A stretch of 64,000 nt of DNA. It comes from Mesorhizobium sp. 1M-11. GTDB taxonomy: Bacteria > Pseudomonadota > Alphaproteobacteria > Rhizobiales > Rhizobiaceae. Of the stretch, positions 1-7,416 are shown piece by piece (the first letter of the stretch is position 1; each line of letters begins with the position of its first letter). The position numbers were made by a program, and so were the translations under genes. Location: positions 372,001 to 436,000 of the forward strand of contig NZ_LJSD01000051.1 of assembly GCF_001303895.1 (NCBI RefSeq), written 5' to 3'. The notes under the pieces were generated by a model. That model did no database searches. It saw only the letters and a list, made by a program, of their open reading frames with translations, and was not told where the DNA came from.

Positions 1-360
1 ATGGCGCGATCTGCCAACGAGGAAGTGAGCCGCCTGGCCAAGGACAAGCCGCTCTATTCCGAGCTCGCCGAAGACGACATGGTGCATGCGATCCACAAGG
101 CACGGGCCAGGCTTGGCGACACCGCTTCCCACGAAGCCGTGTTCGACCTTGCCTATGACATGGCCGTGAATGCCGACCCCGATCTCAGGGTGAAGGCAGC
201 CGCCGCCGCAAGGGCCGCCGCCGCCGACCCGAGGAGAATGGCCGACGCACGCCGCGCGGCTGCCGTCAACGTGACCTCGACCTCCACCGGCCAGTCGCGC
301 CAGTTCAGCGAAGACGAACTGCTCGGCCAGGCCTATGACGAAGCTCAGAACTCAAGGTGA
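1..360 (+). CDS. phage protein preceding the capsid gene, possible scaffold-like protein (may be 5' truncated)
   Basis: This 119-residue reading frame starts exactly at the window edge, so the ATG at base 1 may be an internal methionine and the true start may lie outside. It is rich in Ala, Arg and Asp with a long helical middle part (about residues 60-85) and an acidic, polar C-terminus. It sits directly before the major capsid gene, where tailed phages commonly encode a scaffolding or capsid-assembly protein; that role is inferred from position and composition only. Its stop codon overlaps a possible GTG start of the capsid gene, which suggests translational coupling. No domain was recognised. 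Confidence 0.55.
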   Translation: MARSANEEVSRLAKDKPLYSELAEDDMVHAIHKARARLGDTASHEAVFDLAYDMAVNADPDLRVKAAAAARAAAADPRRMADARRAAAVNVTSTSTGQSRQFSEDELLGQAYDEAQNSR

Positions 361-365
361 TCAAG

Positions 366-1331
366 ATGGCAGGACCATCCACTGTGTTCACGCAGATGGT
401 TTCGACCACGCTGCGTAACGCCGCAACCGAGGTTGCGGACAATGTGAGCAAGAACAATGCCTTGCTCGCCCGCCTCAAGAAGAAGGGCAATATCCGCAAT
501 CTCGACGGCGGCACTGAAATCCAGGTTCCGCTCGAATATGGCGAAAACGGCACCTACCAGCGCTATGGCGGATACGAGACGCTGAACACCAACGCCTCGG
601 ACGTGGTGACGTCGGCGAAATACGACTGGGCGCAGATCGCGCTGCATGTCGTGTCGAGCGGCCGGGAACTGCGCCAGAATTCCGGCAAGTCGGCGATGAT
701 CAACCTGGTGAAGACCAAGAAGAAGAACGCCCTGCACACCGCGGCGAACAACTTCTCGATCGACCTCTATTCGGACGGCTCGCTGCCGAACCAGATCGCC
801 GGTCTCGCCAACATCATCCAGTCGAACGGCCAGGGCACGGTCGGCGGCATCGACAGTTCGCTGTGGCCGTTCTGGCGCAACAAGTTCCGCGAGATCCCCG
901 GCACGGACGCCTACACCAAGGACACGATCCTGGGTGAAATGAACCGGCTGTGGATGGCGCTGACGCGCGGCACCGACACGCCGGACCTGATCACGTTCAG
1001 CCACGACCTGTTCTCCGTCTACGAAGCCTCGCAGCAGCAGTTCCAGCGTTACCAGGATGCCGACCTCGCCCAGACCGGCTTCCTGTCCTACAAGTACAAG
1101 ACCGCCGACGTGATCTTCGACGACAACACCAACTTCGCCACCAATGCGGAGCGGGCCAACTTCCTCAACACCGACTACCTCTACATCTTCCAGCACAAGG
1201 AAGCGCAGTGGTCGCAGGACGAGGAGAAGAAACCCGTCAACCAGGACGCCGTGGTCATCCCCTATTACTGGATGGGCAATGTCGCCTGCTCGAACCGTTC
1301 GCTGCAGGGCGTGCTGCTCGATGTGAGTTAG
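366..1331 (+). CDS. phage major capsid protein
   Basis: Likely the structural subunit of the prophage head. The 321-residue product has a Thr/Asn-rich N-terminal arm, a Gly-rich loop with the segment YGENGTYQRYGGYETLN, and a long alpha/beta body, which fits HK97-fold capsid proteins of roughly this size; I recognise it as a capsid type common in alphaproteobacterial prophages but cannot name the subfamily. An in-frame GTG lies at 357, but the AAGGTG at 352-357 is well spaced as a ribosome site for the ATG at 366, so I use 366. It sits between the putative scaffold-like gene and small head genes, as expected for a structural module. Confidence 0.8.
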   Translation: MAGPSTVFTQMVSTTLRNAATEVADNVSKNNALLARLKKKGNIRNLDGGTEIQVPLEYGENGTYQRYGGYETLNTNASDVVTSAKYDWAQIALHVVSSGRELRQNSGKSAMINLVKTKKKNALHTAANNFSIDLYSDGSLPNQIAGLANIIQSNGQGTVGGIDSSLWPFWRNKFREIPGTDAYTKDTILGEMNRLWMALTRGTDTPDLITFSHDLFSVYEASQQQFQRYQDADLAQTGFLSYKYKTADVIFDDNTNFATNAERANFLNTDYLYIFQHKEAQWSQDEEKKPVNQDAVVIPYYWMGNVACSNRSLQGVLLDVS

Positions 1332-1470
1332 TTCCCTCAAACGCCGGGCGCGGCCCATCCGGGCCGCTTGGCTCACGCGCCAACGGGCGCGGCGCGCGGT
1401 CGCGCGCTCCAACGGTCAAAATGACCGTTGGTAACAGATCCCTAAAGTTGCAAAAAACAAGGAGAACGAG

Positions 1471-1740
1471 ATGGTTTATTCCGTTACCCCGATCGTCGGG
1501 CTGCGTCTCGGCGAGGTGATCAAGGCGGGCGAGGATGCCGTTGCGCTGGGTACCGTCGTGACCGGCAATGACGGCCACGACTACGTCCTGGCAAAGGCCA
1601 CCGACGCAGTCGCCAATGCTGCGACCGTGATCCTGACCGAACCGGCGATGACGGTCGCCACCGGCGCCGGGGCCTGGACCAACACCAACGCGGCGCTCGT
1701 CACGGGTGACCGCGCCTGGTTCAGGAAGACCGTGGTCTAG
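1471..1740 (+). CDS. small phage head protein, putative capsid decoration protein
   Basis: An 89-residue protein preceded by a strong AAGGAG ribosome site at 1460-1465. It is dominated by short Val/Ala/Thr strands and Gly turns with almost no predicted helix, so it is probably a small beta protein. Its place directly after the major capsid gene and its size suggest a capsid-decorating or stabilising protein, or a neck component. I did not recognise a named domain, so the function is inference from synteny. A gap of about 140 bases with GC-rich inverted segments (1345-1435) separates it from the capsid gene, possibly modulating expression. Confidence 0.55.
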   Translation: MVYSVTPIVGLRLGEVIKAGEDAVALGTVVTGNDGHDYVLAKATDAVANAATVILTEPAMTVATGAGAWTNTNAALVTGDRAWFRKTVV

Positions 1741-1765
1741 ATTGTCCTCACGTATTTAGATTGTC

Positions 1766-1894
1766 CTCACGCTGTCGCCGCTTCGCGGCTCGCTCCGGAC
1801 GGGGCGCGCCGTAGGGCGCGGCGCACGGTCGTGCTCGCGGTCTTCGACCGTATCTCACGCTGCCGCCGCTTCGCGGCTCGCTCCGGACGGGGCG
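1766..1894 (+). repeat. 41-bp direct repeat pair in prophage intergenic region
   Basis: Two 41-base copies at 1766-1806 and 1854-1894 differ at one position (T or C). Each begins CTCACGCTG and ends CGGACGGGGCG and contains the small hairpin CCGCTTCGCGG. They lie between two head genes, upstream of the ribosome site at 1934-1939. Confidence 0.75.
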
Positions 1895-1944
1895 GGCCTA
1901 AGGGCCCCGCCCCACATCCGCTCACCTTCCAAAAGGAGGCCATC

Positions 1945-2715
1945 ATGGCTGAGAACGACAAGCCGGTCATTCGACTGATCGGTTTCAGGACCACATACGA
2001 AAAACTGCCGGTGCGCGGCACCGATCCGCTCAAGGACAAGGCGGATGCGCAGGGCTTTCTGCTGAACGAGGCCGGCAAGCGCGTGATCGAGCCGCAGGAG
2101 GTCGACTGGGCGATCTATGCGCCCGGCCACAGCCCGCTGGGCACGCACACGGTGGAGCGCGTCAAGCATCTCATTCCCGATCCCGACCGCCATGGCGACG
2201 ACCTCGACGGCACCAAGCTCGCCTTCATGACCGCGCGCTGGGAGAAGATCCGGCCCGCCTACGAAGCCTGGAAGGCCGGCAAGGAGTTGCCTGCCTCGGG
2301 CACGCCGCTGACGGCATGGCCGGCGCTCAACGAAGAGCAGGTCAGGATCTTGCGGCAGGTCGGCATCCAGTCGGTCGAGGAGATCCGCGATCTCGCCGAG
2401 ACGCAGATCGGACGCGTGCCGCTGCCCAACATGCGCGACCTGATCAAGCAGGCGGCCGTGTTCCTGGGCAATCTCGACTCGTCCGCCATGGCCGAGCGCG
2501 AAGCCAAGAAGGACGAGGAGATCAGCGACCTGAAGGAGCGCCTGGTGGAACTGGAAAAGCTGCTGGACGGCCGCGCCCGGCCGGCCGCGACGACCGAGCC
2601 GCCGGCGAGCGAGGAGCTGGCCAGCCTGCGCGCCGAGCTCGATGCGCGCGGCATCGCCTATGACAAGCGCTGGGCAGCGCCGAAGCTGCGCGCGGCTCTC
2701 GCAGAGGCTGCCTGA
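1945..2715 (+). CDS. phage hypothetical protein with coiled coil and C-terminal HeH/LEM-like motif
   Basis: The ATG at 1945 follows an AAAAGGAGG ribosome site, giving 256 residues. The first half is a mixed alpha/beta region with no recognised fold. About residues 155-195 form a charged helix likely to be a coiled coil (EISDLKERLVELEKLL). The last 30 residues resemble the short helix-extended-loop-helix (HeH/LEM-like) module seen at the C-terminus of phage head proteins (LRAELDARGIAYD, then PKLRAALAEA). Gene order places it between the capsid genes and the adaptor, so a head-associated or DNA-binding virion role is plausible. The gene ends two bases before the next start, indicating one operon. 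Confidence 0.6.
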   Translation: MAENDKPVIRLIGFRTTYEKLPVRGTDPLKDKADAQGFLLNEAGKRVIEPQEVDWAIYAPGHSPLGTHTVERVKHLIPDPDRHGDDLDGTKLAFMTARWEKIRPAYEAWKAGKELPASGTPLTAWPALNEEQVRILRQVGIQSVEEIRDLAETQIGRVPLPNMRDLIKQAAVFLGNLDSSAMAEREAKKDEEISDLKERLVELEKLLDGRARPAATTEPPASEELASLRAELDARGIAYDKRWAAPKLRAALAEAA

Positions 2716-2717
2716 CC

Positions 2718-3422
2718 ATGGCGATCGGCGATGTTCTGAGGCAGGTTTGCGTGGCCGTGGGCGAGGCTATCCCGCCGGCTTTCTTCTCCACGTCCGCAGG
2801 CACTTCCCGGACGTGGCAGCAGCTGCAGCTGCTGGCCAATGAGGCCGCCCGGCAGATCGCAGGCGGCTTCGACTGGCAGGTGCTGCGCAAGGTCGCCGAG
2901 ATCTCCGGCAACGACACCGCCGAAAGCTTCGATTTGCCGGCGAACTTTTCGCGCATGCTGAAGAGGACGAGCCTGTGGTCCTCGCGCTATCGCTGGGACA
3001 TGACCCACATCGTCGACAGCGACGACTGGCTGTCGTTCGAGTTCACGACGGTCGCGCCGCTCTTCGGCGCATGGACGATGCATGGCGGGCAGATGCACAT
3101 CCAGCCGGTGATGATATCGGGGGAAAAGGCCAAGTTCTTCTACATCTCCAGCCAGATCGTGCGGGCAAGCGACGGAACGCTGAAAGCCGCCTTCACGGCG
3201 GACGAAGATACATTCCTGCTCGACGAGCGCCTGCTGCGGCTGGCGATCATCTCACTGTGGAAGCAGCTGCAGGCGCAAGACTTCGCGGCGGAACTCGCCG
3301 ACTACGAAATCGCCTTCGACCAGGCAAGCGACAGCGACGGCGGCTCGAAACCGGTGCTTTCGGGCAATGTGGCCGGGAACTCGCGCGGCCGTACGGTGTG
3401 GCCGGGCACGGTGACGGGGTAG
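2718..3422 (+). CDS. putative head-tail adaptor (connector) protein
   Basis: A 234-residue protein beginning two bases after the previous stop. The N-terminal half is helical (LQLLANEAARQIAGGFDW), followed by a beta-rich middle and a helical C-terminal part ending in a Gly/Ser-rich tail. This helical-adaptor layout and the location between head proteins and a P22 gp10-like hub match podovirus adaptor proteins such as P22 gp4 or T7 gp11, which join the portal to the tail. Assignment rests on synteny and general fold; I see no diagnostic catalytic motif. Confidence 0.55.
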   Translation: MAIGDVLRQVCVAVGEAIPPAFFSTSAGTSRTWQQLQLLANEAARQIAGGFDWQVLRKVAEISGNDTAESFDLPANFSRMLKRTSLWSSRYRWDMTHIVDSDDWLSFEFTTVAPLFGAWTMHGGQMHIQPVMISGEKAKFFYISSQIVRASDGTLKAAFTADEDTFLLDERLLRLAIISLWKQLQAQDFAAELADYEIAFDQASDSDGGSKPVLSGNVAGNSRGRTVWPGTVTG

Positions 3423-3460
3423 CGTGGCTGTATTGCGTACCCCGGTCTGAACCGGTTCTG

Positions 3461-3695
3461 GCGTCACCACCGTTCCGGAATGGATCCCCGACACGCTCCG
3501 GTCGCTCCGCTCCCTCACGCGGTCGAGGATGACGAGGGGAAAGGGCGTCCCCGACAAACTCCAACGTCGGTGACGACGCCGGGGCAATACCGGGACCGTG
3601 ACAGCACATGAAAGCCGTCATCCTCGACCTCGGAGCGACCGAAGGGAGTGGAGAGAGTGTCGGGGACCCATTCCGGAACGCTGGTGAAGTCCGCC
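3461..3695. repeat. long imperfect inverted repeat element inside the prophage
   Basis: The segment is an imperfect palindrome of about 235 bases that fills the only large gap in the head-tail operon. The left arm carries GTTCCGGAATGG, TCCCCGACAC, GGTCGCTCC and GTCGAGGATGACG, and the right arm carries the reverse complement of each in mirror order (ending CCATTCCGGAAC at about 3668-3679). The centre (3560-3605) is unpaired. It resembles the dispersed intergenic palindromes of rhizobial chromosomes rather than phage sequence. No ORF of note is inside. Confidence 0.7.
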
Positions 3696-3726
3696 ATCGG
3701 CCAGAACAACTCAACCAGGACATGCC

Positions 3727-5331
3727 ATGAAAAGCGCCACTCTTGCTCGCCTTTCACAGCCCGCCCGCGGCCGCCGCGCGCAGATGACCACGCTGCCCGC
3801 GCCGATGGCCGGCTGGTTCACCGCCGGCAACCTGGCATCGATGCCGCAAGGCACCGCCATGCGGCTCGAGAACTGGCGCCCGACCAACACCGGCATCGTG
3901 CAGCGCGGCGGCAGCAAGACGCGCGCGACCATTTCGGACGGGCCGGTCGAAAGCTTCATTTCCTACAACGCCACGCAGAAGAAGCTGTTTGCGGCAACAC
4001 GCACGGATATCTTCGACGTGACGACGGTGGCCGATCCGAACGTGCCGCCGCCGGCTGCCGTATCGGGCCAGACCAGCGGCTATTACGCCTTCGTCAACTT
4101 CACCACCTCGGGCGACGAATACCTGACCGCGGTCAACGGCACCGATTCCCTTCTGCTCTACCATCCAGACAGCGGCTGGAAGAAGATCACCGACACGTCG
4201 AGCCCGGCCATCACCGGCGGTGCGACGGCGACGCTCTCCTTCGTGTGGGTGTATCGCAACCGCCAGTTCTTCATCGAAGGCGGCGGCCTCAGGGCGCGCT
4301 ATCTGCCCGTCGGCAGCATTGGCGGCGCGCTCGGCACGATCGACCTGAACGGCGTGTTCCAGCGCGGCGGCTCGCTGATGTTCGGCTCCTCATGGTCGGT
4401 CGATGCCGGCGACGGCCTGGACGACAAATGCGTCTTCGTCACCAACCAAGGCGAGATCGCCGTCTACCAGGGCGGCGATCCGGCCTCGGTCACCGACTGG
4501 CGGCTGGTCGGCCGCTACGACCTTGCCCGGCCGCTCGGGTCGCGCGCGACGATGCGCGTGGGCGGGGACCTTCTGATCGCCACCGAGATGGGCCTGCTGC
4601 CGATTTCCCAGGCGATCGCAAAGGATATCTCCGTGCTCGACCAATCCTCCGTCAGCCGCGCGATTTCGCCGGACTGGCGGCGGGAGGCGAAGGCGCGGCG
4701 GGCGCTGCCCTGGGAAATCGTCAAATGGCCGGAACGCGCCTATGCGATCGTCAGCCTGCCGGTGACCAATGGCAGCCAGCAGGGCCTGTGCTATGTGCTG
4801 AACACCGAAACCGGCGCCTGGTGCACCTATACGGGCTGGGATGCCCGCTGCCTGATCTTCCACAATGGCGAAGTGCTGTTCGGCACAGCCAAGGGCAAGG
4901 TCAAGGACACCGAAATCACCGGCACCGATGACGGCCAGGCGATCTATTACACCTGCGTCGCCAACCCCGATCACCTCGAGACCCCGGGGCTGCTGAAGAC
5001 GATCCTGCGGGCGCAGGCGACGCTGAAGACGGCGACGCCGAACGAAAGCCTGCTTTCCGGTTCGACGGACTACCGCGTCAAGCTGCCGGCCCCGCCCAAT
5101 CCCGCCGCCGACGTTCCGGCCGCCGGCATCTGGGGATCCGGCCGCTGGGACCAGGCGCTGTGGGATGCCACCATGGCAAGCGCCCTCACCGACATCGTCA
5201 AGACCAGCATCGGCCTGACCGGCTCCGTCTTCCAGTGGCAATTGCAGGTGACGGGCGCACAGTCGTCGGCGCCGGTCGTCGAACTGGTCAGCGTGGACGT
5301 GTCGTTCGAGACAGGCGCGCAGGCGCTGTAG
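3727..5331 (+). CDS. P22 gp10-like tail hub / packaged-DNA stabilisation protein
   Basis: A 534-residue protein made mainly of repeated short beta strands with aromatic and Gly turns, as in beta-propellers. It has the layout of podovirus DNA stabilisation or tail-hub proteins (P22 gp10 class): an N-terminal segment about attaching to mosaic patches (NWRPTNTGIVQRGG), several blade-like units (for example YYAFVNFTTSGDEYLTAVNG), and a C-terminal beta domain (QWQLQVTGAQSSAPVVELVS). These proteins close the portal and anchor the tail. It follows the adaptor gene, separated from it by the inverted repeat element. The ATG at 3727 is weakly preceded by AGGACATGCC; another in-frame ATG occurs 19 codons downstream. 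Confidence 0.65.
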   Translation: MKSATLARLSQPARGRRAQMTTLPAPMAGWFTAGNLASMPQGTAMRLENWRPTNTGIVQRGGSKTRATISDGPVESFISYNATQKKLFAATRTDIFDVTTVADPNVPPPAAVSGQTSGYYAFVNFTTSGDEYLTAVNGTDSLLLYHPDSGWKKITDTSSPAITGGATATLSFVWVYRNRQFFIEGGGLRARYLPVGSIGGALGTIDLNGVFQRGGSLMFGSSWSVDAGDGLDDKCVFVTNQGEIAVYQGGDPASVTDWRLVGRYDLARPLGSRATMRVGGDLLIATEMGLLPISQAIAKDISVLDQSSVSRAISPDWRREAKARRALPWEIVKWPERAYAIVSLPVTNGSQQGLCYVLNTETGAWCTYTGWDARCLIFHNGEVLFGTAKGKVKDTEITGTDDGQAIYYTCVANPDHLETPGLLKTILRAQATLKTATPNESLLSGSTDYRVKLPAPPNPAADVPAAGIWGSGRWDQALWDATMASALTDIVKTSIGLTGSVFQWQLQVTGAQSSAPVVELVSVDVSFETGAQAL

Positions 5332-5337
5332 AGCGAA

Positions 5338-5799
5338 ATGCAACCCTTCTGGGGCCATGACGAGGCCGTGGCGGCATGGGTTGCCCGGCATATACCGGGC
5401 TGCGAGCGCGGCTTCGACACTTGCCGGGCCATGGGCGTGCTCGAGGGCGAGAGGCTCGTCGCCGGCATGGTCTACCACAATTGGGAACCGGAACATGGCG
5501 TCATCGAGATCTCGGGCGCGGCCAGCACACCGCGCTGGCTGACGAGGCCCGTGCTCTGGCAGATGTTTGCCTATCCGTTTCTCGGCATCGGCTGCCAGCT
5601 GGTGATGATGCGCGTTTCCGAGTGCAACGAACAGTGGAACGGGCGCGGGCTGCCGCGCCTGCTGAAGGCCTACGGCTTCGACAGACACACCATTCCCCGC
5701 CTCTACGGCCGGCACGAAAACGGGCTCGTTTTCACACTGACCGACGACGCCTGGCGGACCAACGGATTTCACAGGAAGGAGCTAGCCGCTCATGGGTAA
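5338..5799 (+). CDS. phage-encoded GNAT-like N-acetyltransferase
   Basis: The 153-residue product resembles small GNAT acetyltransferases carried in podovirus tail modules. Visible parts are a helical N-terminus, a central beta strand pair (VLEGERLVAGMVYHNWEP, then GVIEISGAA), and a C-terminal half with an acceptor-binding strand and the segment NGRGLPRLLKAYGFD, where GNAT proteins usually have the loop and helix contacting acetyl-CoA. A textbook R/Q-x-x-G-x-G/A loop is not obvious. It is packed between the tail hub gene (6-base gap) and the S74 tail protein gene (8-base overlap), so it is expressed with virion proteins. The substrate is unknown. Confidence 0.6.
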   Translation: MQPFWGHDEAVAAWVARHIPGCERGFDTCRAMGVLEGERLVAGMVYHNWEPEHGVIEISGAASTPRWLTRPVLWQMFAYPFLGIGCQLVMMRVSECNEQWNGRGLPRLLKAYGFDRHTIPRLYGRHENGLVFTLTDDAWRTNGFHRKELAAHG

Positions 5800-7177
5800 G
5801 CCGAAAGCACCGACGCCGCCCGACCCGAAGGAAACGGCGGCAGCGCAAACGGGCACCAATGTGTCGACATCCATCGCCAATGCGGTGCTGGGCAACGTCA
5901 ACCAGGTCACGCCGTATGGCAACCTGACCTACAACCAGTCCGGGACGCACAAATTCACCGACCCGACCACGGGCAAGACCATCGATGTCCCCACCTACAC
6001 GGCGACGCAGACGCTGAGCCCTTCGCAGCAGGCGATCTTCGACCAGTCGCAGCAGGCGCAAGGCAATCTGGCGAAGATCGGCAACCAGCAATCCGCTTTC
6101 CTTGCCGACTACCTGAACAAGCCGATGGACTTCAGCAACCTGCCCGCCGGCGGCGATGCCTCCAGGATCGGTGCGCAGCAGTACCAGCAGTTCCAGTCCG
6201 GGCCGCAGCTGGACACGCAGATCGCCGACGCCGGGCAGATCACCAAGGACTATGGGCCGAAGGACGGTTACGCCAGCAACACGCAGGAGGTGCGGGACGC
6301 GATGTTCTCGCGCCTCAACCCGGAGCTCGACCGGCAGCGCGCCGCGCTGGAAACCTCGCTGGCCAACCAGGGCATCCGCATCGGCTCGACCGCCTATGAC
6401 ACGGCGATGAACCAGTTCAACCAGGGCGTGAACGACCAGCGCACGTCGGTGCTGCTGGCGTCCGGCCAGGAACAGAGCCGGCTTGCCAATCTCGACGCGC
6501 AGCGCGCCGGCTTCCAGAACGCCGCGCAACAGCAGCAGTTCATGCAGAACAGCGCGCAAGGCGAGTTCGGCAACACGGCCAGACAGCAGATGTTCCAGAA
6601 CCAGAACAGCGTGACCGGGCAGAACAACGCGCTGCAGGACCAGCGCATGAACGCCCAGCTCGCCCAGTTCAATGCCGCCAACCAGCAGCGGCAGATGGCC
6701 CTGCAGGAGGCCTATGCGCGGCGCGCCCAGCCAATCAACGAAATCACCTCGCTGCTTTCGGGCGCACAGGTGCAGAACCCGAACTTCGTCAACACCAGCA
6801 TGCCGAACATTCCGACCGTGGATTATGCCGGCCTGGTCAACCAGAACTACAATCAGAAGCTCGGCATCTACAACCAGCAGGTGGCGGCGCAGAACAGCCT
6901 GCTCGGCGGCCTTTTCGGTCTCGGCGCATCGGCGATCATGAGGTCCGACCGCAGGGCCAAGAAGGACATCAGGAAGCGCGGCCGCATCGACGGAACCAAC
7001 ATCTACGAGTTCCGCTATCGCGGCGAGGAGGGCGATGCGCCCAAGCATGTCGGCGTGATGGCGCAGGAGGTGGAAAAGACGCGGCCCGACGCGGTGATCG
7101 AAATCGGCGGCGTCAAGCATGTCGACTATGGCAAGGCGCTTCCCGGCCTGTTCGGACTGGGGCAGGCATCATGGTGA
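5792..7177 (+). CDS. phage tail protein with C-terminal S74 intramolecular chaperone (self-cleaving) domain
   Basis: A 461-residue, Gln/Asn-rich virion protein. Residues 1-380 are low in hydrophobics and helical, with many Q/N repeats (for example FQNAAQQQQFMQNSA), as in podovirus internal or tail-spike stem proteins. The C-terminus from about residue 383 matches the Peptidase_S74 intramolecular chaperone: SDRRAKKDI at 385-393 with Ser385 and Lys390 spaced as in the catalytic dyad of endosialidase-type chaperones, followed by YEFRY and GVMAQEVEK. Such domains promote trimerisation and then cleave themselves off. The start overlaps the GNAT gene by 8 bases. Confidence 0.75.
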   Translation: MGKPKAPTPPDPKETAAAQTGTNVSTSIANAVLGNVNQVTPYGNLTYNQSGTHKFTDPTTGKTIDVPTYTATQTLSPSQQAIFDQSQQAQGNLAKIGNQQSAFLADYLNKPMDFSNLPAGGDASRIGAQQYQQFQSGPQLDTQIADAGQITKDYGPKDGYASNTQEVRDAMFSRLNPELDRQRAALETSLANQGIRIGSTAYDTAMNQFNQGVNDQRTSVLLASGQEQSRLANLDAQRAGFQNAAQQQQFMQNSAQGEFGNTARQQMFQNQNSVTGQNNALQDQRMNAQLAQFNAANQQRQMALQEAYARRAQPINEITSLLSGAQVQNPNFVNTSMPNIPTVDYAGLVNQNYNQKLGIYNQQVAAQNSLLGGLFGLGASAIMRSDRRAKKDIRKRGRIDGTNIYEFRYRGEEGDAPKHVGVMAQEVEKTRPDAVIEIGGVKHVDYGKALPGLFGLGQASW

Positions 7178-7416
7178 GCTTCATTTTCGACGGCGACAGG
7201 CCGCGCCGGCCGATGACGCCGGAAGAACAGCGGCAAGCGCAGATGGCTCTTGCCATGAACATGCCGACCGACATCGGCGGCGGGCTCTCGGCCATCGGCC
7301 AGGCACTGATGTACCGCCAGAACAGCGACGGCAGTTTCCCACCGGCGCCAGGCGCAAGCCCTCTTTCGGGGCTTTTCGGCCTGGGCGCCACGCGCAGCGC
7401 AAGGATCCCGCTCTGA
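7171..7416 (+). CDS. small phage virion-associated protein, paralogue of the next gene's N-terminus
   Basis: An 81-residue protein whose start overlaps the previous gene by 7 bases and whose stop TGA shares one base with the next ATG. It has no recognised fold, but its sequence parallels the first 60 residues of the following gene: both start with a SFIF segment, then TPEE, then PT-D-(I/L)-G-G-L-AIG-AL-YR, and both have a Pro-rich stretch after it. Function unknown; a virion docking or assembly segment is possible (see findings). Confidence 0.6.
   Translation: MVSFIFDGDRPRRPMTPEEQRQAQMALAMNMPTDIGGGLSAIGQALMYRQNSDGSFPPAPGASPLSGLFGLGATRSARIPL

Noticed and set aside
345..1412. Long open frame on the minus strand opposite the major capsid gene
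   Set aside because: It mirrors codon positions of the capsid gene in GC-rich DNA, has low-complexity Arg/Val/Gly composition and no ribosome site.
4390..5772. 460-codon open frame on the minus strand opposite the tail hub and GNAT genes
   Set aside because: Spans several genes on the other strand, has no recognisable domain, and composition is typical of an antisense GC-frame artefact.
5732..7120. 462-codon open frame on the minus strand opposite the S74 tail protein
   Set aside because: Leu/Val/Arg-rich shadow of the Gln-rich coding frame; the plus-strand protein has a clear S74 domain.
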